Program-made: the position numbers and the translations under genes
Notes under the pieces: model-generated
Seen by the model: only the letters and a program-made list of their open reading frames with translations
Database searches by the model: none
Told to the model about the DNA's origin: nothing
Part shown: piece by piece, positions 9,898-21,539 of the stretch
How positions within the stretch are numbered: position 1 is the stretch's first letter
How the letters are laid out: each line of letters opens with the position of its first letter
Source: Takakia lepidozioides
Taxonomy: Eukaryota; Streptophyta; Takakiopsida; Takakiales; Takakiaceae
NCBI GenBank assembly: GCA_030704615.1
Contig: CM060731.1
Span: 68,426,756 to 68,490,755, forward strand
DNA: 64,000 nt
Direction: 5' to 3'

Positions 9898-10475
9898 ATC
9901 TGGTGTGCTATTTGGGGTGAATGGCATCTACAAACTGTTCGGACCATATAACTTATGATTTGTTGTCATGTCTTTCTTCCATGTGACCAAAAATCCATGC
10001 TGGGTAAACGCCAGGTCTTTTGCTTGCAAAGCAGGGGTTGGGTTCATTTGCAAGTTTTCCAATTTTTATTTTTATTTTTATTTTTCCCCGAATGTGCCAG
10101 ATTAAGGTGTCGTCAACGACACCTTAATCTACCTTAATTTGGCTAATCTTCTGGTGTGTTATTTTGGGTGAATGGCATCTACAAATTGCTCGGACCACAT
10201 AACTTATGATTCATTGTCATGTCATTCTTCCATGTGACCAGAAATCCATGCTGGGTAAACGCTAGGTCTTTTGCTTGCAAAGCAGGGGTTGGGTTCATTT
10301 GCAAGTTTTCCAATTTTTATTTTTATTTTATTTTTTTCCCGAATGTACCAGATTAAGGTGTCGTCAACGACACCTTAATCTGGCTGGTCTTCTGGTGTGT
10401 TATTTGGGGTGAATGGCATCTACAAATTGCTCGGACCACATAACTTATGATTCATTGTCATGTTCTTCTTCTATG
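9898..10475. repeat. ~250-bp tandem repeat with internal palindrome, copy at left contig end
   Basis: Direct repeats of about 250 bp beginning GGTGTG(C/T)TATTT.GGGTGAATGGCAT. Each contains a 32-base inverted repeat with 15-base arms (arm GATTAAGGTGTCGT preceded by A, centre CA) at 10,099-10,130 and 10,350-10,381, preceded by a T-rich tract. The third unit is cut by the gap. The repeats fill the right side of the insertion that splits element B. Confidence 0.85.
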
Positions 10476-10975
10476 NNNNNNNNNNNNNNNNNNNNNNNNN
10501 NNNNNNNNNNNNNNNNNNNNNNNNNNNNNNNNNNNNNNNNNNNNNNNNNNNNNNNNNNNNNNNNNNNNNNNNNNNNNNNNNNNNNNNNNNNNNNNNNNNN
10601 NNNNNNNNNNNNNNNNNNNNNNNNNNNNNNNNNNNNNNNNNNNNNNNNNNNNNNNNNNNNNNNNNNNNNNNNNNNNNNNNNNNNNNNNNNNNNNNNNNNN
10701 NNNNNNNNNNNNNNNNNNNNNNNNNNNNNNNNNNNNNNNNNNNNNNNNNNNNNNNNNNNNNNNNNNNNNNNNNNNNNNNNNNNNNNNNNNNNNNNNNNNN
10801 NNNNNNNNNNNNNNNNNNNNNNNNNNNNNNNNNNNNNNNNNNNNNNNNNNNNNNNNNNNNNNNNNNNNNNNNNNNNNNNNNNNNNNNNNNNNNNNNNNNN
10901 NNNNNNNNNNNNNNNNNNNNNNNNNNNNNNNNNNNNNNNNNNNNNNNNNNNNNNNNNNNNNNNNNNNNNNNNNNN
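10476..10975. other. Assembly gap of 500 N
   Basis: Exactly 500 N, a conventional placeholder length. The left flank ends at the base matching 16,316 and the right flank begins at the base matching 5,135. The two contigs thus share their ends, which is the signature of an overlap that the assembler left unmerged. Any open frame running through the N run is meaningless. Confidence 0.99.
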
Positions 10976-13106
10976 TCTAACCAAGCTGACCAAGGTGGAC
11001 CAGGAGTGGCAGTGGGAAGATGAGCAAGAACAAGCTTTTCAAGAGCTCAAGGCGAGGTTGACCTCGGCGCCCATCTTGAGACGACCTATCAGGGGGCGTC
11101 TTTTTCAGCTGCATACAGATTGGAGCATGCTGGGGCTTGGAGCGATGCTCACACAGGTGGATGATGAGGGAAGAGAGTTCGTAGTGGCTTATGCTAGCCG
11201 CTCGAACAATGCTGCAGAGTCTAAGTATAGCTCATATGAGGGAGAATGCTTAGCTGCAGTGTGGGCCGTGGCACACTTCAGGTGCTATCTATACGGCAAT
11301 CTCTTCACCCTTGTCACGGATCACCAACCACTCAAGTGGTTGATGGAGTCAGACAAGCTTACGGGGAAGCTTGCACGATGGGAAATCATCCTTCAAGAGT
11401 ATGACTTTCAGTTGGTGCATCGACCGGGTTTGGTCAATCGCAATGCAGATGGGTTGAGTCACAATCCATGTACGAGCCAGCAGGATGACACTGGAGCTCG
11501 GTGGCATGGTGAGACGGACGAGGAGATGGTGCCCGGATGGCATGCATCTGCATTTCTGTGTATCTTGGCAGCGGAAGGCCAGGTTGGACCTGCAACAGGG
11601 ATGACTGTAGATCAAGTGTCTGAGGACCCTGAGGCCAGCAATGAGCAAGGTGGCGCCAAAGATATACATGAGGATTCAGTTGTGTTGGACTACCTCCGCA
11701 CTGGAACCACTGCAGCCACTGTGACTGCCAAGGAGAGGGATCGGATCCTACAACGAGCCAAGAGGTTCAAGTGGGAGGGGACACACCTGCTCCGAGTGTG
11801 GGAGGATGGTCAAGTGAGGATTGTGCCTCACCCAACACAGCGGGCACGGTTAGTGCGGCATGCCCATGAGGAGTTGGGACATTTTGGGGTGCGACGCACT
11901 CATAGTCTACTCCAGGGGCAGTATTGGTGGCGTGGTATGCACACAGAGGTGCAACAATTTGTGGCTAGGTGCATGGTGTGTGACAAGGTGCGTGCTTCAT
12001 TCAACGCCCCTACTCCACAATTGCACCCTCTTCCGATCATGGGATTGGGCTACAGGTGGAGTCTTGACTTCGCAGGGCCATTGCCACTGACCATGCATCA
12101 CAATAAGTACATGTTGGTGATGGTGGAGCACTTCTCCAAGTGGATTGAGTTGGTTCCATTGCCTGATAAGGTTAGTGAGGGAGCTGAGTATGCATTCTTG
12201 GATTGTGTGCTTAGCCGATTCGGTGCTCCAGCTGAGGTACTCACGGACCAAGGGAGAGAGTTCTTGGGGGAGTTTCAGGCTTTGTGTGACAAGGCCTTGA
12301 TAGACAACCGCACCACTTCTCGGGATCATCCTGAGGCCGATGGCTTGGCAGAGAGAGTTGTTCAGACAGTAAAGAGGGGTTTGCGCAAGTATGGCTTGAA
12401 AAAGGGACACCTAGGAGATTGGGACCTTCAGTTACCCTGGTTAGCCATGAGCTACAGGTTCAGCAAGCAAGCATCACTTGCCTCCTTCTCACCATACTTT
12501 CTTCTCTTTGGCCGAGAGCCGGATTTGCCTGCATCCATTCGCAGAGAAGCTGCTGCAGTTCCTAACCTTGACGATCCGGACGTGTGGGCACGTGCATGTG
12601 AGCAGCGTGCAGAGTTGTTCAAGAAAGTCATGCCCATGGCTTTCGAAAACCTTGACATCGCACAACACCGTGATACGTTGAGGTATGCTACCATACGTGG
12701 TGGGGGCTATCGTCCTGGGGTTCGAAGATTCAACCCTGGTGACTATGTTTACCTGCAGCAGACTGCTCCTACGACCTTGGATGTGACTGCAGGACGTGTT
12801 ATTTTGAGGGTTCGAGAGGTCTTGCCCTCAGGCGTCTTGGTCTTGGAGGGTCGGGATGGCATAACTTGGAAGGACCATGTGCGTAATTGTGCGCCATGTC
12901 ACCTTCCGAATGTCGATGGCAGGATAGACCCAAACTTGGCAGTGGTATCTGCAGGTTTGAGGTGCATGTTGTATGGGTCTGCTAGAGGGGCAGCCACCAT
13001 GCTGGTGTGTGATCGATGCTCTAGAGGTTGGCATATGGGATGCTTGACTCCACCTCTTGAGATGGTTCCGGATGGGGATTGGTTATGTCCACATTGCATT
13101 GGATAG
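10976..13106 (+). CDS. pol: Element A RT C-terminus-RNase H-integrase-PHD-like segment, second copy (5' cut by gap)
   Basis: 710 residues open from the gap edge to the stop at 13,106. It begins in the RT connection region (LTKLTKVDQEWQWEDEQ), runs without frameshift through RRPIRGRLFQLHTDWSMLG into RNase H, then the HHCC finger, DDE core and PHD-like finger as described for 5287-7266. It differs there by one residue (LTQVDDEG in place of LTEVDDEG). The uninterrupted junction shows that the frame break at ~5267 in the other copy is local. Probably the same physical gene as that copy. Confidence 0.92.
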
Positions 13107-13578
13107 TGGGAGTGGATACAACCATGGAAGGCTAACAAGAAACGCAAGGCCCAGCTATTAGGAGACCTTGAACACACGAGGTCCTGGCTCAAGTTCACAG
13201 ATTGCAAGACGACGACTAACGATGGGGCTACTCTTGTACCCGGCCTCTTGGTCTATAGAGTTTGAGTGCAATAGGGACAGTGATAGCGGACTTAGTACGG
13301 CTGTGGCTATTACATCTTGTAGCTATCTAGAGGTAGAGGGACCTACCCACCAGCTAGGGGGGCGATTGTGGCAGACTACTTTATTGTGCATATATGTGTG
13401 GTGTGGTTTGGACAGCGATGTAGTTGTGTAGTGATACGTATGCGCACGACAGCACCTTCTTCAACACATTCCACCATGTTTTTTCCTCTTATCAGAATCG
13501 GCCATGTTGAATTCTGCAAGTTAGCTGGTTGAGTGAACCTTTGATAGTTTGGAGTGACTGACATGATACTGCCAATGT

Positions 13579-13976
13579 GACAACAGAAAGTATCCAGAAA
13601 CAGGTAACAGAGATAAGGAGAAGCTGTGGAATGAATACTTTTCTGACCCCAGTCAATGGTGGGACGATCGAGGCAAGAAGGTGAATGCTTGTTGGATTAT
13701 AGAGAGTAGCAGATGCAATTGAGCATAGGAACTAGTGTGATAAGTAGGGTTGGGGTGTTTGCTAGAACAACTCTAGGCTGTCATTGTCAGCTGCTAGCAG
13801 CAATGCAATGATGTATGCATGGTTTGTGTAGAGGCATGGATAGCTGAAGAAGCAGGGATGGAGTGTGGGTCCAGATATTTCATCCAAGAGGGCCGGATTT
13901 CAAGCATAAGGTAACCTATGATTCCCTGTGGATCAATAGCTACAAGAAACCTGCATGGGTAGATATCTATCACTGA
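13579..13976 (+). pseudogene. OSB-like PDF-motif fragment, second copy
   Basis: Base-for-base equivalent of 7738-8135, including WWDDRGKK, the GT donor, CAG acceptor, PDFKHK and the stop. It exists as a separate locus only if the 5.3-kb duplication is real. Confidence 0.58.
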
Positions 13977-15737
13977 CCAAAAGGCAGAAAGTAGTTCATG
14001 GCTTTTAGCATGCCTGCGGAGACGTAGTGTAGATATAGTATGTCACCCTTTATCATGGCTGGATTTTGTTGACTTTGTTCCAACACTTATTGTCTTGGAT
14101 TCTATTCTGTTTTTTGAATGGTGAATCTTCAAGAGTATTTTGGATTTGCAGATTCACTTCGAATGTATGGGAATTGTAGGAGAATTATATGGGAATGTAT
14201 GAATCACTTACACACCACTCTGTCAGTGGTATATGTAAGACTGTGACAGTATGCAAGAGTGGTTGTACTCCTCCAGATGTAGCCCCAATCACTTACATAC
14301 CACTCTGGTAGTAATAATTCAAAAACATGGTTCCTACTTGGTGGGACATACTGGATGACTTCGTCAGTGATTTTAGCACACAACCTAACCACTACATTGA
14401 TACTGGTAGAACCACTCAGTAAGTGTTTTAGCACACATCAATACTATTAGAACCACACATTCAGTGATAATATACATTGTTTATTCTCGAATCATGACTA
14501 TTAGAGTCATTTAAGTCTCACTCACATAGTTGTTTGTGAAGTCATTGCATTTTTTAGCACATCCCTAAAATAGGGCACGTGCTCATTTGCAATATCGCCA
14601 CGTGTCCAGATAATGGAGCCCATAATCGTCTAATTGGATTCGGCCACGTTTCCATATGGATACGGACACGTGTCCGTCCATTGCTAAGCATGATCGACGG
14701 AGTTATTGCGTCCACGTTGCATACGGTGGAAGTGGTCTATGTTCTGAAGTGGCTAGTTTACCACTGTGACACATCATAAGTGGTTAGTTTATCACTGTGA
14801 CACATAAGCGAACAGCTGGACTCGGAGGCAAGTGATCGTAATCACTGTCTTTAACCACTTTGGACACGTCATGTCTTTAACCACTGCTGAGTCAAGATCC
14901 ACTGGTTCTAGACCACTCTGGGGCCAGAGTGGTTGGGTGTCTTTTCCCACTCAAAATGAGTGGTTGCCAGAGTGGTTATTCCGCGTTTTTCCTCTAGTGG
15001 ATCCTCAACCCGAGAAAAATCCCCAACCTCATCCATCACCGCCGCCTTGGCTGCCAACTCCCTCTGAACTTCGAGCACCTCCCACGTATGCCATGGATGC
15101 CTGTACCCCGTGGTCCTCACCTACTCGCCCCCACTCATTGCCGGGGATTGCTAAACCGTGAGCAGAATTCTACTCACGCTTCTGGATGTGCTCACCTATA
15201 ACCGCAGACACCTATTCGGCTTAGAGGACCTATTACTGCGGGTAATGTCCAGTATAACATGCATACCAATTCATCGTTATGGATGAATGACGGATGAATG
15301 ATGGATGAATGGACGATGAATGTATGTTGGACGAATGACACATGGATGAATGTAGTTTGTGGTTGAATGCAAAATTAAAAAGCATTTTTGAGTAGTGGTT
15401 GCCAAATCCCCCGAGCTCCAGAGTGAACCTCTCCCAACTGCAGAGGGTTGTGGTTGTCCTTTCACCAGGTATCCTAAGTTGAGAGAGATGCTGACACCCA
15501 ATTGCAAAGAAGGTGGAGAGGCCTTTGGTGCTTTAATATAAATCGTTTGAAAACAGCCGATTCATTCCGACGAAGAATATCCACTGCTACTGGAGTCAGA
15601 GTCCAAAACGAACTGTCTATGAAGACACTAGCCTTGCTCGGCACAAAATCCTCTCGATCGTAAAGCACAGGAGGGGGAGAAGAGATGAGACTAAATTTGC
15701 AAGCTGCAGCCTCCGCATAACATGACATCTGTAACGT

Positions 15738-16590
15738 CATCTGGTGTGCTATTTGGGGTGAATGGCATCTACAAACTGTTCGGACCATATAACTTATGAT
15801 TTGTTGTCATGTCTTTCTTCCATGTGACCAAAAATCCATGCTGGGTAAACGCCAGGTCTTTTGCTTGCAAAGCAGGGGTTGGGTTCATTTGCAAGTTTTC
15901 CAATTTTTATTTTTATTTTTATTTTTCCCCGAATGTGCCAGATTAAGGTGTCGTCAACGACACCTTAATCTACCTTAATTTGGCTAATCTTCTGGTGTGT
16001 TATTTTGGGTGAATGGCATCTACAAATTGCTCGGACCACATAACTTATGATTCATTGTCATGTCATTCTTCCATGTGACCAGAAATCCATGCTGGGTAAA
16101 CGCTAGGTCTTTTGCTTGCAAAGCAGGGGTTGGGTTCATTTGCAAGTTTTCCAATTTTTATTTTTATTTTATTTTTTTCCCGAATGTACCAGATTAAGGT
16201 GTCGTCAACGACACCTTAATCTGGCTGGTCTTCTGGTGTGTTATTTGGGGTGAATGGCATCTACAAATTGCTCGGACCACATAACTTATGATTCATTGTC
16301 ATGTTCTTCTTCTATGTGACCAGAAATCCATGCTGGGTAAACGGTCTTTTGCTTGCAAAGCAGGGGTTGGGTTCATTTGCAAGTTTTCCAATATATATAT
16401 ATATATATTATATTATACTATTTTTCCCCGAATGTACCAGATTAAGGTGTCGTCAACGACACCTTAATCTGGTTGGTCTTTGGGTGTGCTATTTGGGGTG
16501 AATGCCATCTACAAATTACTCGGACCATATAACTTATAATTCGTTGTCATGTCCTTCTTCCATGTGACCAGAAATCCATGCTGGGTAAAT
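15738..16590. repeat. ~250-bp tandem repeat with internal palindromes, complete array
   Basis: About 3.4 units with period ~248-251 bp. The 32-base palindromes (15-base arms, 2-base centre) are at 15,940-15,971, 16,191-16,222 and 16,439-16,470. Each is preceded by a T-rich stretch, which in the third unit has become an AT microsatellite (16,392-16,426). The last partial unit stops at ~16,590 where element B sequence resumes. No open frame. It could be satellite-like expansion of a non-autonomous element. Confidence 0.88.
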
Positions 16591-16679
16591 GTCTGTACCG
16601 TCTCGGTAGTTGGCAATGAGACTGTCAAGGGAAGGGTAGTGACGGAAGTTGTCCGCAATCTATGCTGCTCAGCCATATC

Positions 16680-17470
16680 CAGGCTGACAATCCAGGTCAA
16701 GCAATTGAGATCCATTGCTCAATGCCCTAACACTTGTCGACGTGATGCCTCAGAAAGAGATAGCACCACCGTGGTACCAGTGGAAAAATCCATCGCCCGC
16801 TCGCGCTCGTCAGCATTGGGCTCCACTAATTGCTGCAACTGAACATCCCACAAGAGACCAGGTCCACCATTCCGAAAAGCATGAGATCATGGAAAGCTGA
16901 GTAGTGTAGGCAATGCTGTCGTGGGTGACCCACTTTATTGACCACTACCAAAGGTGACCGGTCATCGTGTCTCACAGTTTGAGACTGCCTCCCTATGTCC
17001 AAAATGCTATCCACCGTGAGGTGTGCTGGCCGTTGCACCCCATCAAATGCACGCTTGAGTAGTGTGGATGACATCAAGTTGGTCCAACCATAGCTGTGGC
17101 ACAGATGCACACCCCGATGCACCCCGAGCTGGCAACGTGCATCTCCGTAGGCAACCAGTCATGCCTGAATGCCCGGCCAATGTCCAGCCACCGCTCCTAT
17201 CTTGATCTTGGCAGCTGCTGGTATCCACAAACTACAGACACCGGCAACAACTTAGGTACTGCTGCACCAGTTGAGCAACATGGCATAGTGAGATGCGTCG
17301 TGCAGTCTCATCCCTCTCCACATACAAGTAATGTTGTACTCATACACCTGTTTGTAGCATATCAGCCAAACCAGTGCTGATCTCGCTAAACAAGTCCAGA
17401 AGGCAGATGCCTTCATCCGGGTACTGCCACACAATAGGTGTGGTGTCCAATGGTGACAACTGAGGTGGTC
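16680..17470 (-). pseudogene. Element B DNA methyltransferase domain, inactive
   Basis: Motif I is present but altered (LLDLFSEISTGL; the glycines of GGI are lost). The catalytic PCQ of motif IV is replaced, and the region around 17,090-17,180 is shorter than in element A so that motif VI (ENV) is missing. Motif VIII context survives as YGWTNLM and a motif-X-like MDLNCLTW lies near 16,700. The domain was ancestral to both copies, so methyltransferase capture predates their divergence. Confidence 0.8.
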
Positions 17471-17799
17471 CTGGTGCAATCACCGCACTATTCTCCTCTC
17501 CTGACAGTACAAAGGCCTCTACCCAGGCTTGTTGCACCTGTCTATCAACAACATGCTGCAAATCCTTATTTGTGCCCCACAATGGAGTATGAGCAACCAT
17601 GGCAGGCAATTCCGCCGTACCATGCATATCATCCTGTTCTGCTGAAGGTGACACATCCTCTGCATGAGCATTGCCTTTTAGCAACTCTCTAGGCCAAGTC
17701 ACTGCACCTGTGAAGGCTGCTAGTGTCGGCATCGTGCCCCGATGGGCAGCAGCAACACCCCCAATGAATGTCACAGGAAGTTGCACCCACCGGCCATCC

Positions 17800-18321
17800 C
17801 CTGACTGCCATCCAGGCCTGTAAGAGGCCGACTCTTCCTAAAAATCCAGGGTGAAGCCCATGGGGTACAACACTGCCCCACCAATGAGGACATCGTAAGA
17901 GACCACGTGTGTCACAATGGCCTTGGCTCGCATCACTGAGCCATCTAATGGCCAACTCACGCCGTGTCATGCCCCGAGCCTGCTCTGATCTTCCCAGAGA
18001 TGTATGTATCTGGAAAGAACATGGCTCTATATCTGCCTCTGTGAGCCCCAAACCTGCGATAGTAGCTCTGCCCAACATAAATGGATGAGCTCCCGAGTCC
18101 AGCAATACTGGTAGTGGCCGAAATCTCTTGTCCGTCGGCCCACTCAAACAGAAAACACCATCCTGGTTGTCCAACAAAACAACTCCAGGTGTCACCATGA
18201 CGCACTCAATGGCTGGCCTAGCTGACAGCTCCATCAACCTAGCAGTTGCAGCTTGCCATAGCACAGCCATGACAGTCTTGACCCTCAAATCCGAGGATCT
18301 CTCCGATACAGCACCTTCCAC
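17800..18321 (-). pseudogene. Element B aspartic protease
   Basis: Contains the intact retropepsin catalytic motif VLLDSGAHPFMLGRA at about 18,110-18,065, followed by GLGLTEADIEPC. The downstream block equivalent to AKAIVTDAVSYDVL is out of frame. The family therefore does encode a retropepsin, and the missing base in element A is a copy-specific lesion. Confidence 0.78.
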
Positions 18322-18649
18322 TAACTCCGTAGAAAATGAAGTGATCTCCCACTCTCATAGAGTGTCGCCGCTAGTCTAAACACTGCAGCTGGTCGTACCC
18401 CCGGCGTTGCAATCATGGTCGCCGAGAACAATGGGGCCTGACATACAGATGTGGCCGCTCCCAGCAGCACACTGGCTACACTAGCCTTGGCAGCAGGTAT
18501 TGGTGCTACCCATGTGGCTCTCCCCAAGGGCACAATAACCTCCACCTCGGTATTCGTCGGGTAAGAACTAGGTGCCATGGATGGCGTCGACACTGTCTCC
18601 ACCAATGTGAAGGATTGAGGCAGCCTAGCCAGACGGCTTGCATCCCCAT

Positions 18650-20349
18650 GCTGTGGATCTAACTCCACCTCTGCACCTCGTGGCTCATGAACTCATACTG
18701 CTCCTCGAGTCATAGCTGAAGCAGAATCCACTTGTACAAGTGGTCATCCGAGTGTTGCCCCGCACATAAATCCCATGCCTCCCATGTCTACCATGTCTCC
18801 ACCGTCAGGATGACGCTGCTAAGGAGGAACAGGAGGTGGACCCTCAGGTCTTGGAGCCGATACCACCTGAGTTGTGGCTATGGCAGCAAGTCTTTGCTCT
18901 AGCTGTTGAAGCCGGTTGGCCATGCCTTGGTCAACGCCCTGACCTCCACGTCCTTGGCCATGTTGTGGTTGCCCTCGTCCTGCACCTCGTGCCTGACCAC
19001 CTCGTCCTCTCTGAGGTGTTCCATTTTGCCCTCGGCCACCATTGTTCCCTTGGAACTTGCCTCACCACAACTCAGGGTGCAAGTCATAACACTGTGCCTC
19101 TCCATGCCCATACTCGCCACAATGCAATTGTGCAGGTTGTGCTTGTGCCGGTTCTTTGCCGCTCTCTGGGCAATCATTCTTGACATGGGGTCCTCCACAT
19201 GTCCAACACACCACCTCTGGTTGTTGTTGGCCTGCAAAAGAAGCTACTGGCCTCTGTACCTGAGGTCCCCTGTAAGCTCCATGGAGTTTGGGTTGGACAA
19301 CCTTGCCTCCCTGACCACGCTACGGGATGGTGTGTTGCGCTTGTTGATTGGCAGACATACCCCATGGCATGTCCTTGCCAAACCCAATGGTCACTACACG
19401 CTCTTCCACCATGTTGAGCTCAATCCGCTTAGCCAGCAAAAACAGATCTGCTAAGGTGGGTTGGGCCGCTTATAACAGGGTTGCATCCCGCACCCTTCTT
19501 CTGAGCTCCTTGTCCAAAATTCTATACCAGAATTGGACTGCCTGAGCTTCAGTGACCCCTTGGGTCACACTTATGAAGCGCCTCATACGAGTGTAGGCCT
19601 CTCGCAAGCTCTCACTGGACTTGCGCTGGAAGTCTTGCAAACTTCGCAGCTTCTTTGTCCGTACCCCTTGGTAGTTCCTCCGCAACTCCTGGAAGAACTC
19701 CATCACCGGGTTGAATCTAGGCACATGTGTTGTAGTCGTGGCAACAGGAGTGGTAGTACCTTTAGAACTAGTTCCACCTGCAGAAGTACCGGCAACACTT
19801 GTTCCACTACTAGTGCTTGTCGTTGGAGATGTTGGTGCTGATGCAGCTACTGGTAATGGAGACGTAGTCAGGTGACCAATACATCCTCCACTCCTCAATC
19901 TCTGCTTCATGTCCTCGTCTGAACTCATGATAATCGTCCATAGGCGGGCCGTCCAAATGCTAGAATAGTCCCTTCCATGCCATGAATGGGGTGAACAACT
20001 GTGGATTGCGCATCTGCTGCAAATCATACCAGCTGTCGAACTCTTGCATAAAGTCATCCAGCTCAATTGTGCCCACAGTTCCAGAGTACCTACGAGGCCC
20101 CTTGGTAGCTCCATACATCTCCTCCATGTCGTCCCACAACAATTTCAAATGAAACTGCACACCTGTTGATAAAGCCTCCGAGTCTGTGCTAGACTCTACA
20201 CCAGATGAAGGTGGGGATGAAGGTGGTATGAACCGAACCCCTCGCCTCGTGAACCCATTGACAGTACTGGTGCTAGTGTTGGCTTGTCTTTCTGAACCCT
20301 CTGGCAACTCTGTGATGCCCGTTGTTATCCAAACCTGTCCATGTGACAC
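18650..20349 (-). pseudogene. gag: Element B gag
   Basis: Better preserved than gag of element A at its N-terminus: the frame runs through WDDMEEMYGATKGPRRYS into LDDFMQEFDSWYDLQQMRN, where element A is frameshifted. Downstream there is LRRRVRDATLL, then knuckles at about 19,230-19,100. Several frame changes remain and no complete ORF exists. It gives the reference for locating lesions in the other copy. Confidence 0.82.
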
Positions 20350-20556
20350 TATAAGGCTCTATAACTAGCTCTAACAGTGACACGGGTGGGCACCTGTTGC
20401 GGCTTAAAATGTCATGTCCCAATGGCTAAGGGCACCTACACCTGCATCTACCGCAAGAACTCCTATGGTTGGCTGGTCATCAACCCTGCCTCACCATAGA
20501 AGAAACACCGGTGGTCTTGCTGGTCATTACTCCAGCCTCACCATCGACAACATACT

Positions 20557-20850
20557 CTAGGATTGACCGGTGATCAAATCCGGCCTAATCCCTATGAAAG
20601 CAAGTGCCCACACAAAACCAACATGGCGCACAGTCCAGCATGCAGGCGTGGGGGGGATCCAAACACAAGAAATCAAAACATCAACACCTCCACACCAAAA
20701 TCCCTCCGAAGTGCTGCTCCTGCAGAATACCCCAGCCCAAAAACCCCGGACTGATCACTGGCCTTCACCAATAGAGGCTTTGGCAACTACAACTACAAGT
20801 AAAGAAAATAGTAAAGAGAGGGAGGGGAAGAATAGAGGTCCGACCACTCA
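20557..20850. other. Flank of element B, possibly its 5' LTR; no gene
   Basis: No similarity to 7526-8000 that I can see, so I cannot prove that it is an LTR. It contains a C-rich/G-rich stretch (GGGGGGGATCC near 20,650) and short A-rich tracts. Confidence 0.3.
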
Positions 20851-20854
20851 AGAT

Positions 20855-21520
20855 CTAATCCTGATCTATGCTATCTACATGATGGTAAGGTGTGGGAGGT
20901 ATATCTATGTCCAGAAACCTGTCACTAACCTTATCCCAAGCTTCAGTAGTTCGCTCTAGCCAGCCTTCCTCCTCTCTCTGCCAGGTAGAGACAAAGCAAT
21001 ACTCCCATATCTCCCGCTCACTGAATACTAAAGAAAATAAAGGTAGGGTCTGACGGTCTCTCAACTCAAAAGCTTTAAGACGGTTGCGGGTGTCATCATT
21101 TTGAATGACTACATCTCCTTCAAGCAGAACAAACTGTTCGTTGCTAATGAACCCCCGCTCGTGGTTGCCTCATGCAGAGCGTGTCCGACTGTAACCACGT
21201 CTGATTGCAAAAACTTGTAGCTCCTGCTCTGCTCCAGTACACCACGGCCTTGTGGCTGAACACCTTGGTCCCCGGGACTGTCTTTGGCTGTGTTCCAAGC
21301 CTAGCTTCCACCCACTTTGGTATTTCACCTACAACTGTAGAATTGCTCTCTCCCACAGCACTCTACCCGTTGCCTGACTCCCAGTATACCACAAGGTCAT
21401 CAAAATGGCTTCCACTTAGCTCAGTCTGTGTGCCTTGGGAAATATAATTTTTTTCCCCAACTGTTTGAAGACTCAACGAGGAAATGAGCCCTTCAATGGC
21501 ATCATCATCCCCTCCAGCCA
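20855..21520 (-). pseudogene. Unidentified coding remnant
   Basis: Three adjacent minus-strand frames have protein-like composition: 21,510-21,360 (GDDDAIEGLISSLSLQTVGE), 21,356-21,144 (VGEIPKWVEARLGTQPKTVP) and an open stretch from ~21,165 to 20,855 (ISNEQFVLLEGDVVIQNDD, EREIWEYCFVSTWQREEEGW). The last frame is open upstream of its first possible start and contains many acidic and aromatic residues. I do not recognise the family. It could be a decayed gene or transposon protein, or exons of an unrecognised gene. Confidence 0.35.
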
Positions 21521-21539
21521 TACACTAATCCAAAAGAGC

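Larger units (their letters stand above)
5135..10475 (+). repeat. 5,341-bp block, left copy (end of left contig)
   Basis: Nearly identical to 10,976-16,316. I found about five differences: an extra T near 5264-5272, a G/C change near 5325, one G fewer near 7517, one base more near 8582 and one G fewer near 9833. Both copies are 5,341 bp. Four of the five differences are single-base homopolymer or near-homopolymer indels, typical of long-read consensus error. See the gap entry for the interpretation. Confidence 0.95.
10976..16316 (+). repeat. 5,341-bp block, right copy (start of right contig)
   Basis: Repeats RT end, RNase H, integrase, PHD-like finger, OSB-like fragment (13,579-13,976), ACCACT cluster (14,221-14,980), G-boxes (14,576 onward), element B tail (14,970-15,142), GATGAAT microsatellite (15,276-15,355) and tandem repeats, in the same order as the left copy. 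Unlike the left copy it continues into new sequence after 16,316. Confidence 0.95.
16590..20556 (-). mobile_element. Element B: inverted, decayed relative of element A (leader, gag, protease, methyltransferase)
   Basis: Collinear with element A bases 1 to ~3900 on the opposite strand, at clearly lower identity than the 5.3-kb blocks, so it is an older insertion. It begins with the family leader (20,340-20,556) and runs through gag, protease and methyltransferase to ~16,590. It is then interrupted by the tandem-repeat insertion and picks up again at 9302-9130. RT and integrase were not found. Its 5' LTR should lie to the right of 20,556 but could not be delimited. Confidence 0.88.

Noticed and set aside
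10413-13106. An 897-codon frame that runs through the N gap
   Set aside because: The first ~190 codons are N or tandem repeat. Only the part from 10,976 is real coding sequence.
15738-16590. Tandem palindromes as rho-independent terminators or attachment sites
   Set aside because: Eukaryotic context and no neighbouring integrase. They are internal features of a satellite-like repeat.
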